This document shows positions 11,429 to 20,926 of a DNA stretch of 64,000 bases, in pieces. The stretch is taken from positions 689,251-753,250 of the forward strand of contig NW_017802436.1 in the NCBI RefSeq assembly GCF_001625305.1, read 5' to 3'. The notes beneath the pieces were generated by a model. It was not told where the DNA came from and ran no database searches. It saw nothing but the letters and a program-made list of their open reading frames with translations. Position 1 is the stretch's first letter. Each line of letters opens with the position of its first letter. The position numbers and the translations under genes were made by a program. Source of the stretch: Branchiostoma belcheri (Eukaryota; Chordata; Leptocardii; Amphioxiformes; Branchiostomatidae).

Positions 11429-14400
11429 CTGAAGAAGAAAGAGGTGTCAATCTTACGGCACAATCTTTAAAGTGTCAAATATAAGGAATTATAGACCTTT
11501 CACCACAGCCATGGCATATACAACTAGAGTTCCACGATCTCATACCTTCGCCAAATGATGTTAGCCTTTATGACTAAGAAATTATGGATTAATCCCCCTG
11601 ATTGTGCAAATAGGATCCTATATTGCATCAATTATATCTGTTGATCATATTCTACACCAGAAGACAGTCTTATCTTATCAAAGAATGCCATTATAGCGTT
11701 TCCTCATAAATTATGCAAATGAGGTCCTCATTTGAATAAGTGATGTTTAATTATGTTCACCTTCACATAACTTTCAGATATCCCAAGTATGAAATTCCAG
11801 GCAGTTACCACTATGTTATTATAATATTTTCTAATTAATTATGCAAATTATGTCTTCATTTGCATAATCGATATCTGCCTGTATTTCTGCCGTTCTTAAT
11901 TACATATATCACAAGCTTGAATAGTCCTATCATGGAATGCAGCTGATTTATAGAATTTCCTCATTAATTATGCAAATTACATTAATATTTGCATAATTGT
12001 AATATTACTATCAAGCATCACTTCAGCTACCTACATGCCAAAAATCACGACGATCCATCAATCGGTTCTTGAATTATCCGCCTTTAAACATTTTCAACTA
12101 ATCCGAACTGCAGTTCTAGAGCAAGCCGCTAGGGAGTTCAAACTCACATTACTTCTTCCCCAGCACAAGAGCTATCTACCATCTAAATTTCATCACCCTA
12201 GCATGTCCAGATCACGAGATATCAAAACCGGAAGTTCAGCTGCAGTACCATAACAAGCCGCTAGGGGGCCCAAAATCTAATCAGTTTCACGTCTCATGAA
12301 GACCTACCCACTTACCAAATATCAAGACAATCCATCATAGCCTTCTTGAGTTATCGTGCTGACACACACACACACACACACAGACACACGAACGCCAACG
12401 AAAACATAACCTTCTTGGCGAAGGTAATGATGAAAACTGGGTTAATGTTTGAATAGAAGTGTATGTATATAGGACAATAGAATTAGTAATATTTACCAGA
12501 ATCTAGAGATGTGCTTCGATCTTCCTCAGATACGCTACTTGCCTCCATGTTGCTACCACCTGTTTCTGATTCACTATCAGAGACATCTGGTATCCTTTCC
12601 CCACCTACAATGTAGGGTCAAGAATGAAATAATGCAGTTGCTGTGGTTGCAAATAGAATGCTAAGTAACATTTGTCCAGCACTCAACATTCAAAAATATT
12701 TTTTTTATCAAACTCCCAGCCTTGCGAGGTAGAACTGGGACTGCTAACCACTGCACCTCCACACTTACCCTCAGGCCCGGCGGTATCCATGTCTCCATCT
12801 GGCTTCCCTTTTGCAGCTTCAGATTCCACTTCTGTCAGGAAAATTTGACCAGAAGCTGCTGCATCTGCATAAAAAGCAAGAGTAGGATTGAGTCAGAACA
12901 TGATGCGACTTCAATGTAAGAAAACAAGTGCTGATATTACGAAGCGGGCAGCACTTGTTTTACAGATTTACAGATTTATCATGATTTATCTTGATGTTAT
13001 CCATGTATGCAAATGAACTTGCTCTCTCGATAAAAATATCAAGTTACATGCTGTAATAATATGGACAAGAAGAAGCTGTGACTACCTGCAACCTCATGTA
13101 TCCCAGCATCCCTCAGGGCCTGCACCAACTGTTCCAGAGTGACGTCACCTAAGTTCCTCTCCATCCAATTACAGATCAGCTGGCGAGGACGGAGGGAGGG
13201 GGGCTGTGTGGCTGTCAGGTCCCGGATGTAGTCAGTGGTGAAGCCGAGAGATAAAGCCAGCCGCTCCCACATGGAACCCAGACTGTCAGCAACTGCGGCT
13301 AGCTGTCTGTCTAGTTCTGTAGATTATATAAGACACATAAGGATGACCATTTAATGATATGGAGAGCTTATGAGATACCTGATCTACATCACATGATATT
13401 AAATTTTAGACACCTAGAATACTGTTTTGCAGAAGGAAGGTAAAATAAAGATGGGTTTTAGCGGTTAGTTATTAAAAACACACCTAAGTACCAGCCATCA
13501 GTTAAAACATAATGAAATCGTGCACCTGTTTCTTCTCTCTTGAGAAATGGACCCGCCAGCTCACCCTTCATCTCTGGATGGAGAAGAAAAAACGAAACGT
13601 TATTATGACACACACACACACACACACACATACAAACTAACATAAAAACACACGTTACCGTATGCTGTTCCGAAAACTCAGCAACGGAGCCTTACTTTCC
13701 ATCTAGGATTGTGTAAGACCGGTATAGATGGTCATTTGATGATATATAGGAAAGATGAAAGCAGGACAAAGACTTTGATAAGAGTATTTTAGCGATAATC
13801 TATTTGAACAGAATCATGTACCTGTTTCTTCTCTCTTGAGAAGTGGACCCGCCAGTTCACCCTTTATCTCTGGATGGAGAAAAAGAAAACCGAAAAGTTA
13901 TTGTTATACTCAGTATCTATTAAACACTAACTAAAATCAAACACACGTTAACGTATGCTTCTTTCAAAACCCTGCATAGGTTAGGCCATTATCACAGTTG
14001 CCTTCAAAACTCTGATGAGCTGATGATATAGGGTTTTACCTGATTTCACATTTCCCATCATGCAGCACGACGGCACCTGTTCAACTGGCTCCCGCTTCAC
14101 CTGGATGACGTCACCACCACCTGACACCTGCAGCCCACCTGGTCCATCACCATGGTAACCAGGAGGCATGTCATCACCATGGTTACCGCTGCCTGGTGCA
14201 GGAGGACCCTGTCCTGTATGTTCCCCAGATGGACCAGGATGTGGGGGGCCTCGGCCTGCTGTGCCACTTGGGTCTGGGGAGGAAGACAATTACAAAACAT
14301 GTGTCTGACTGTTTTACGTACATGTAAAGCAAACATATAAAATATTAAATTTGCAGGATTAACGTCAATAGTTGTCCCAAAGACTTTAATAAAGATTACA

Positions 14401-17400
14401 CTATGTGAAAACGTATTTCCTTTCAGATTGGACATCAACTGCCATATCAAAAGGACAGTCAAGAAAGTTGATGACATACCCTGGTCTGAGAAGTCTCCCT
14501 CCTCTGTAGCAGAGTGCAGGACTCGGACATGTATGTACAAGTCTGCTCCTCCCTCTGCTGCCCTCATGTCGTCTGTGATCAGTTCTCGGGTCAGGGTGTC
14601 GGACAGGCTCCCGTCACTGTAGCTGCGCCAAAACGTGTCGAAACAGCCGACATCAGCGAAGTCAAGATAACAAAATACACATCCTCGTTCTGCTTTTCTG
14701 AGTGCAGCTTGAAATTGTTCAAAGCACTGCGCCATTTTGTGATATAGTTGTCTGTTTTCTGGATCAAGTACTCTGTCTCTGAAAATTACCTGGGCCACTT
14801 CTGCAATCTTATCATTGACTCTTTTCCTTATCTTTAGTTTTGCCCCAGACGTAAGCTTTGGTTTGTTATCATCATCATCATCATCATTATCAGGCACAGC
14901 TGATGCAATTCGTCGGAGGGATTTTACACATTTTTTAAACTTATGATAATCCTGAACAGTTTCGTTGTCAAAAACTTTTTCACCATTTTCCACAATTGTG
15001 TGATAAATGGTGCTTTTATCATCAGCTGAACCAGTCCTGTCAGCTTCATCTGTAAAACAAACAAGACAGTTTGTGTTATATGAAGAACAATATAACCGAT
15101 CGCGACATCGCTCTACCTTTAGCCTTGTTTTTCTTAGATGCCAATTTTGCAAGTACAATTTTTGGGACATGTGCATTTTCAAATTTAATTACACACAGTG
15201 AATAAAAGACATTGGGTATGGTTTGAATGCTGCAATTGTAATTCGTTTAGTACGTCAGATTGCAACCTTTATGTACAATTCTAACAAATAGCCAATGTTT
15301 AGGAAAAGTGTGACTAACTACTTTTACATCCTAATGAGTGAGGTACCTTTAATAGACTCAGGCATCTCCCCTGCCTCAGGGTCAACCTTTGTCCTTTTTT
15401 TCTGTCTTGCGGCTCTACTCTGAAGTTTTCTCCTTTTCCTGCTGCTCTTCCCATTCTGCTGTTTTCCTTCCAGTTTGACATTTAATGGTTGCATGAGGGG
15501 AGGACCTGCATAAAATAACATTGGATACATATCGTCATGGTTACTTAGCATAGAGACACATGCAATTATGTACAGATCCAACGAGAATCATCATAGCAAC
15601 TGCCACATCAGTTCTTGTCTAGCCAACTAGGGATTAATATCATGATATTTTATATAGTATAAAAATATTAGTCACCTAAATCTTCATGTCAGCAGATGAA
15701 GAATGAAATAATAAATAGCTAAATATCGTTTTGTAATAATTTGTAACAAACCTTCATCAGACTCTGATTCCCCTCCACTAGTTGAACTTGAACTAGTTGA
15801 ACTTGAACAAGTTGAACTTGAACTAGTGGAACTTGACGATTCATGTTGTTGACTTGACCGTGAGCTTGTGGAGTTTGTCTCATGACCATGTTCTGTCCCG
15901 TTGAGATGTCGTGTTCCGTTACTGCTTGTTCCCGCTCTCTGGTCCACTCTGTTCCGTCCGTTGGTACCATTTGATTCTGTGGGTATAAATTTAGACAATC
16001 TTTAGGGTAAATCTTTTTGTCCATCCTTGTTGTTACATCTTAAAAGAAACACAGCGTCACAGTCAAGTCTAAGGCATTATCTTACTAATGCCCAGCACCT
16101 TAAAGGTGTATCAAAAGTGTGTTAGTTAGCAGATGTACTTACCAGCACATGCACCATGGTAAGAATGTTTTGATTCCTGTTTTATCTGAAGTGAACAGCC
16201 ACAGGAATCCCGGGTCTTCCTCTTTTTACGACTGGGCTCTAGAACAAAAACAAAAAAACAACAACAAATAAGCATCTATTTTTCATAAAAAATACAACAA
16301 GTGACGGTTATATATCAAACTGTGCCCCTGGTTTGATGTTAAAAATTATTCACAAATTCCTGATTTATCAATGGTCTGCAGCACTGATATATAGTGTCAT
16401 GTTGTATAAAAGTCCTGTAAAAGTGAGGCTGTGCAGGGACCAACATGATAGATGCCTCTTACCTGTCCACTGTTTGTGGTTAGGAATGTGTGCAGGCTTC
16501 TTTGTGATGAATCCATTTACTTTGACTTCGTGACCATTGTCAAGTTCATCTGTTGGCAAAAAAAAGAAGAAAGATGCATGAATTTTTATATTTTTGACTG
16601 ACGAAGACATGAAATAGAATTAATGCTGGGCTTTTCCATTTGTAGCAGCGTACAAAGCTACATGGATGATACTCAGAGGCTCTTTCCATATAAATTTACA
16701 CGCTTGAGTTCTACAGCAATTTTGTTATCGTAAACATCACCAGCCCAATACTGCCAATAAAAGTACCAGCCCACCTGCAGCACGTAGGAACCCTCCCTTC
16801 CTGAGAGCTTCTGCCAGCTTCACCCTACAGGCCTTCCTGCCATGCCTGTCCCTCCACAGCTCCAGGGCCTGTAACGCCTGCTGCTGTTTGCTGTAAGGCT
16901 GCCTCAGTTGGATGTTGTAGATGTCTAGTGCAGTCAGGCCCAGCTGATCTTCTGCAAACTTCACCCAGGAGGACCCAACAGCTTTGGCTACAGGTGGGAA
17001 ATAGTTGTGTCTGGGGGAAGGTCCTGGAAAAGTACGAATCCGCAACATTCAATTCATGTTAAACATAGATGCATTTCAAGAGTTACAGAGTTTACATCGA
17101 TGCTTTTTATTGCCCGGAAAGAAAAGAGACAAAATTTTAGAATGTCAAACTTACCATTATGCGGATCATTCTCCATCAAAGATGACTCTTCTGATGAATC
17201 TTCTTTGTGGGGCTGTTTTCTTTTTCTTTTCCTCTTCCTTTTCCATCTTGTTTTCTTGCCTAAGAGATAGGACAAAACCAATGCATTTAATTAAGGGTTA
17301 ATGACCAGCCCTGAGATGAATATGGTGTAATAAAGCCTTGTCAGTTGCTATAACCACCGAATAAAGCCACCGAGTGAGCGCAGCGCAACTCACAGGGACA

Positions 17401-18369
17401 TCGGAATAGGGTCATGTTCTATTTGGGTCATCGGCACAGAACCGTGTTTCTTATGGAAGTCTTCCGACGTCATTGGAACATAATTAGTTATTTTTGGATT
17501 TTTTGGAACAGAGTCATGTTCTATTTGGGTCACCCGAGGTCAATTGCAGGTGATTATTGGGTTGTTTAATGTATGGATTGGGATGAATAATGACCTGTTT
17601 GTGACATTACGCCATCATAAGCCATGTGGAATGGAGCCTTCTCGATTGGTCAACGTCACCCGGCTATCTGATACTAGTAATAGTAAATATTGTCTGTTTG
17701 AACAGATTCTGCCAATAACTTCAGAAAATGACTTATTTACATTCCTGTTCTTGCTTTCTTAGTTACTAGCTGAAGGTGTGGGGGTAAGAGCTGCATGTAT
17801 GGACATGTAATGTTTTTGACAATATGATTTTATCATAATTAGAAATGGGAGACGCACCAACTAATCTCTCTGCTGTCAGCCTTTCATCAATGTTCTCGAG
17901 GGCCTGTTCCAGAACCTGTAGAGTAGCTTTCTTTCCGTTCTTGTTTCTCCACCTTTCCAGCACTTCTCTGCACCTGTCGTCAGGACTGCGTTCTGTGGTT
18001 CCGATGCCTTTGATCTCATTCCGGTCAAATCCCAGTTTCCGGGCCAGGTCGTCCCACTTGTGACTGACGCCTTTGATGACTTTGTCAAAAACTTTCGGCA
18101 CCTCAACTGGGGAAGAAACATGGATAAAAGACTTCATCTCATCACAAAACTGACAGGGTTGCTCATGAACTCAAATTAATTATTCTTTCCGTAACCGATA
18201 TCTTAATAATCATCAATAGTTGGCAACTTGTCAAAAATAGCGCGGAATTTACAGTATTGCATAGCTGGTAGCTAGACATTGAACAGGCTTGGCACATAAA
18301 ATGAGGCATTTTTTAGCATCAGAATGGTTGATTCTTACCCGGTAGACTGTCTTGTTGGTTCCCCGCCAT
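7536..18369 (-). CDS. three-Death-domain, TRADD-N-like, NACHT-less NLR-type LRR protein (16 exons)
   Basis: Coding exons on the minus strand, 5' to 3': 18339-18369, 17858-18106, 17155-17259, 16775-17023, 16463-16549, 16143-16238, 15752-15976, 15347-15505, 14480-15049, 14040-14273, 13822-13869, 13526-13573, 13086-13316, 12769-12864, 12497-12604, 7536-11428. All 15 introns are phase 1 with GT-AG ends, and the sum is 6429 bp (2142 residues). Order by residue: Death domain 11-93, basic linker 94-128, Death domain 129-211, linkers 212-400, TRADD-N-like exon 401-590, linkers 591-700, Death domain 701-777, linkers 778-845, then NLR-type helical/winged-helix region and LRRs. No GxxxxGK[ST] P-loop exists in any exon, so the ATPase is missing. 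I infer a cytosolic or nuclear scaffold or sensor of the Death-domain/NLR immune class. There is no obvious one-to-one vertebrate orthologue. Confidence 0.8.
11640..12000. repeat. AT-rich tandem units with ATGCAAAT motifs (intron)
   Basis: Three diverged units of about 125 bp at 11690, 11825 and 11950 each carry CTCATTAATTATGCAAAT-type sequence and a nearby inverted TTTGCAT. They lie in the intron just before the LRR exon, where the missing NACHT-coding sequence would be expected. No coding remnant was seen there. Confidence 0.6.
12040..12440 (-). repeat. interspersed repeat, copy 1
   Basis: Contains GCAAGCCGCTAGGG, GGGCCCAAAATC, a short CA tract and, at its end, CCTTCTTGGCGAAGG. A diverged copy in the opposite orientation is at about 41365-41605 in the INTS9 gene (TTTTGGGCCCCCTGG, GTGTGT tract, TTGCCAAGAAGG). 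It is an interspersed family without visible coding potential. Confidence 0.55.
13086..13316 (-). CDS. exon 13: third Death domain
   Basis: A 231-bp phase 1-1 exon of 77 residues. It shows the Death-domain pattern: L-G-S-M-W-E-R-L-A-L-S-L-G-F early, Y-I-R-D-L in the middle, I-C-N-W-M-E-R-N, then L-V-Q-A-L-R-D-A-G-I. It is the most divergent of the three Death domains in this protein. Confidence 0.75.
13526..13869 (-). CDS. exons 11 and 12: tandem-duplicated 48-bp exons
   Basis: Exons 13822-13869 and 13526-13573 are each 48 bp and phase 1-1. They encode E-I-K-G-E-L-A-G-P-L-L-K-R-E-E-T and E-M-K-G-E-L-A-G-P-F-L-K-R-E-E-T. The flanking introns are also similar, so the pair arose by local duplication. 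Each copy holds a hydrophobic-K-x-E SUMO-acceptor consensus. Confidence 0.75.
14040..14273 (-). CDS. exon 10: Gly/Pro-rich linker with V-K-R-E motif
   Basis: A 234-bp phase 1-1 exon of 78 residues, rich in Gly, Pro, His and Ser and likely disordered. It ends with a short ordered-looking stretch around I-Q-V-K-R-E-P-V-E-Q that fits the SUMO consensus. Confidence 0.7.
14480..15049 (-). CDS. exon 9: TRADD-N-like module
   Basis: A 570-bp phase 1-1 exon of 190 residues. After an acidic Asp run it contains F-D-T-F-W-R-S-Y-S-D-G-S-L-S-D-T-L, then a hydrophobic strand L-Y-I-H-V-R-V-L. This resembles the N-terminal domain of TRADD, where a F-L-x-x-Y-x-x-G-x-L segment precedes alternating strands. The similarity is by pattern only and a profile search is needed. 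In TRADD this domain binds TRAF2; binding here is not implied. Confidence 0.5.
15347..16549 (-). CDS. exons 5-8: basic, serine-rich and SUMO-consensus linkers
   Basis: Four short phase 1-1 exons (16463-16549, 16143-16238, 15752-15976, 15347-15505). Exon 6 has R-K-K-R-K-T and I-K-Q-E. Exon 7 is Ser/Thr/Asn-rich and ends in S-E-S-D-E. Exon 8 has V-K-L-E and two basic clusters (R-K-R-R-K and K-K-R-T-K). These look like nuclear-localisation signals and SUMO sites in disordered linkers. The function is inferred from motifs only. Confidence 0.65.
16775..17023 (-). CDS. exon 4: second Death domain
   Basis: A 249-bp phase 1-1 exon of 83 residues. Death-fold pattern: V-G-S-S-W-V-K-F-A-E-D-Q-L-G-L, then Y-N-I-Q-L, A-L-E-L-W-R-D-R-H-G-R-K-A and L-A-E-A-L-R-K-G-G. 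It has the same length as the first Death-domain exon. Confidence 0.75.
17155..17259 (-). CDS. exon 3: lysine-arginine run, likely nuclear localisation signal
   Basis: A 105-bp phase 1-1 exon of 35 residues that opens with alternating K-R-K-R-K-R-K and continues with an acidic S-S-E-E-S-S stretch. It joins the first two Death domains. A nuclear role is inferred. Confidence 0.65.
17858..18106 (-). CDS. exon 2: first Death domain
   Basis: A 249-bp phase 1-1 exon of 83 residues with a clear Death-domain signature (K-W-D-D-L-A-R-K-L-G-F, E-I-K-G-I, C-R-E-V-L-E-R-W, L-E-Q-A-L). Exon 1 (18339-18369, MAGNQQDSLPG) joins it in frame. Paralogous to 541..789. Confidence 0.8.
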
Positions 18370-18819
18370 TACTAGTATTTTGCTGATAGTGGCTCACATG
18401 TTACCTGTGCGATGCAGAAAGTAGATTGACTAAATGCACTTCTGTCACCCTTTATTGTACATCACAAATTAGATTATTTCTACCTGAATTGTAGATATTA
18501 TATTATAATCATCATTAAGTATTAAATCATATTGTAACCTTTCCTCAATTAGATATAAGGCAGCGATATTTAAACTACAGAGAATGGAACCCAGACAATT
18601 TCATGTCTATATGATAAGTTATATTGTCAGCACATTCAGCTATAAACTTATCACTCGGACGTTTAAACTAACGCCCTACGTTCATCAACAAAGTAGATAA
18701 AACGCATTAAAACGTTAAACGTGTATAAAACGTGTTTATATACCTAACCCATAAACGCCAGTAAACTACGCCGTTACAAACGCCACACAAACCAGCGTCT
18801 TTTTATATCATAATGACAA

Positions 18820-19330
18820 CCCGGAAGTGAGCCCCCCTCCCCACCTTCCATTTTTCCGTGCGCTATACTAGCTACCAGTACGCTTTTCTGTTATCTAAGC
18901 CGAATTACGAACTGTGCAGACATTTAAAGACCTCAAAAGTGTATAACTGTGTTTCTGGCACAATTTAAAAGTCTTACCTGTATAAAATGACATTCAAAAT
19001 TATAGCCGTGGCGACTCTTGCCTCGGGAAGAAACGCGTGGAAAGGGCTAGAACCGAACATTTCACGTTGGCTGCCCGATGCTCCGTTTTCGCCCCGGTTT
19101 TTTGCTGCCTGGAGCTTCCCTGCAATTTTACCCCACAATTGGCCGGGTTGTCGATGTTCAGATCAGCCTAAATATTCCACAGCGCGACCGATTCTACTCA
19201 AATCGCTCTTTTTTTTTTTTCACTCCCGGGCGGCCATTTTGTTCATTAATGTCCGGTGCCGCCGTCGGGAAAGTTCGGTAACTTTCGGTAATGTTCGCTC
19301 GGGCTTCGGTAGGCGCCCCCAGGCGCCCCC
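18820..19330 (-). promoter_or_regulatory. putative promoter and 5' untranslated exon of the Death/LRR gene
   Basis: A non-coding donor (TACAG then GTAAGA, minus strand) ends at 18978. GC content and CpG rise toward 19320. A YY1-type GGCGGCCATTTTG lies at about 19230 and an ETS-type CCGGAAGTG at 18821. I infer a transcription start near 19240 and an untranslated first exon spliced to 18369. The exact start cannot be read. Confidence 0.4.
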
Positions 19331-19631
19331 TACCATGGCAGTACGTACTACAGTGAAACTACTAGTATATCAGCAGACAAAAAACGTGGTTTGATGGTTT
19401 TAACTCGTGTTAAATTCATGTTTTGATCTCTGTTTCTGTCGCAGTGTGCCGTTTAGGTCGCGATCTTAGTAAAGAGGATAATAAAGTATTCCTACAACCC
19501 AGAATTTGCTGTTTGTTCAAGATTTAAAGTAGGAAAATATTGCCAGTAACCTTGAACTTGCACAATCTATTCATTAATCAGTTTATATTGGAAACAGTGC
19601 CATTAACAAATGTCTGAATACACAGACTAGC

Positions 19632-19975
19632 AAGCACAGAGAAAGAGGGAGAGAGAGAGAGAGAGATAATGAGGAAGAGAGGGTAGGGAGGGGGAAGAGG
19701 GAGAGGAGAGAGGGAGGGAGAGAGAGGGAGGGAGAGANNNNNNNNNNNNNNNNNNNNNNNNNNNNNNNNNNNNNNNNNNNNNNNNNNNNNNNNNNNNNNN
19801 NNNNNNNNNNNNNNNNNNNNNNNNNNNNTGGGAGAGGGGGAGGGAGAGAGGGAGAGAAAGAGATGAGAGAGCAAGAGTGAGAGAGGGAGAGTGAGAGATA
19901 GAGAGATAGAGACAGAGAGAAAGATAGAGAGGGAGAGAGAGCGAGAGAGAGAGAGAAAGAGAGAGAAAGAGAGCT
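19632..19975. repeat. GA-rich microsatellite with assembly gap
   Basis: (GA)n and (GGGA)n sequence on both sides of a 90-base run of N (19739-19828). Open frames of Ser-Leu across it are repeat artefacts. It separates the Death/LRR gene from DGCR8. 19976-20926 is the presumed 3' untranslated region of DGCR8. Confidence 0.9.
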
Positions 19976-20926
19976 CATATAATGAGTTATCTACACAATG
20001 ACTCTCATATAAAAAGACCAAAGTTGTGTATCTGCTTGTAGATAAATCTTTACTTCACATTTTGGCTCGTAATTCTTGTATTTGCACATCATATCATTCT
20101 GCATTCTTGGACCTTTGAACCACACAAAACCTCATTCTAGGTTACTTTAGTTAGCAAAAACTGCCAAACAATGAAAAATCACTCAGAGAAATGACATCAT
20201 AGTGGAAACTACATGTAAACTTACAATCAACATGAAATGTACGTTTTAAAAGGCTACAAGTTGACAAAATTATCCATTTTCAGTATGCTGTAATGTCCTC
20301 TTTACTTCTTTCAAGCCCTTCTATATAAATGCAACAAGCGTATATGGGCAACCTGTGACAACCAAATTCTCCGGACAGGCATAAGTCATCTGTCTTATTC
20401 TCAACACAGCAAAACATTCCATGCAATGTTTTCTACTTTAATTAAAGTAGCACACTATACTGTACTGCATAACTACGTGGAAAACATATATAAAGAATGT
20501 TCTAGGTAAATTCAAACTACGAGCGTGTAATTGGTAGAAATTGGAATATACGAAGCAAACTGCGATGTTTGTTGTGAAATACAGGCAAATATTTCTACAC
20601 AAGAGAAGTAAGTTTAAATGTTGTAGTATTTCTAGGATGTCAGTAGAACGTGCAGTGCCTGCGCAAAACCCCATTTTTTCACTTTTTTGTTGGATCTTTG
20701 CAAAAAACGTTGCATCAGAATTTTGCCTGTTGCAGACCATATTTTTTTCCGACATAACATTTGGAAACAACAGACGGAGTGGTAACCTTATATGTTCAAA
20801 TACAACCTTATATGAGATGTTCTGCCAAAGTGCTTTGTACGATACATTACATAACAGGTTTTACATAGGTGCAGTACATTCTGCCGACGTGCTAGTATTT
20901 CTAGTTGGAACTTTGTGTATCATTTC

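Noticed and set aside
11429-12496. Hidden NACHT exon in the intron before the LRR exon
   Set aside because: I looked on the minus strand for G-x4-G-K-S/T and for a long open frame and found only AT-rich repeats and a CA tract.
18987-19394. Plus-strand 135-codon frame in the promoter region
   Set aside because: Lies antisense over the GC-rich 5' region of the Death/LRR gene; composition explains the open frame.
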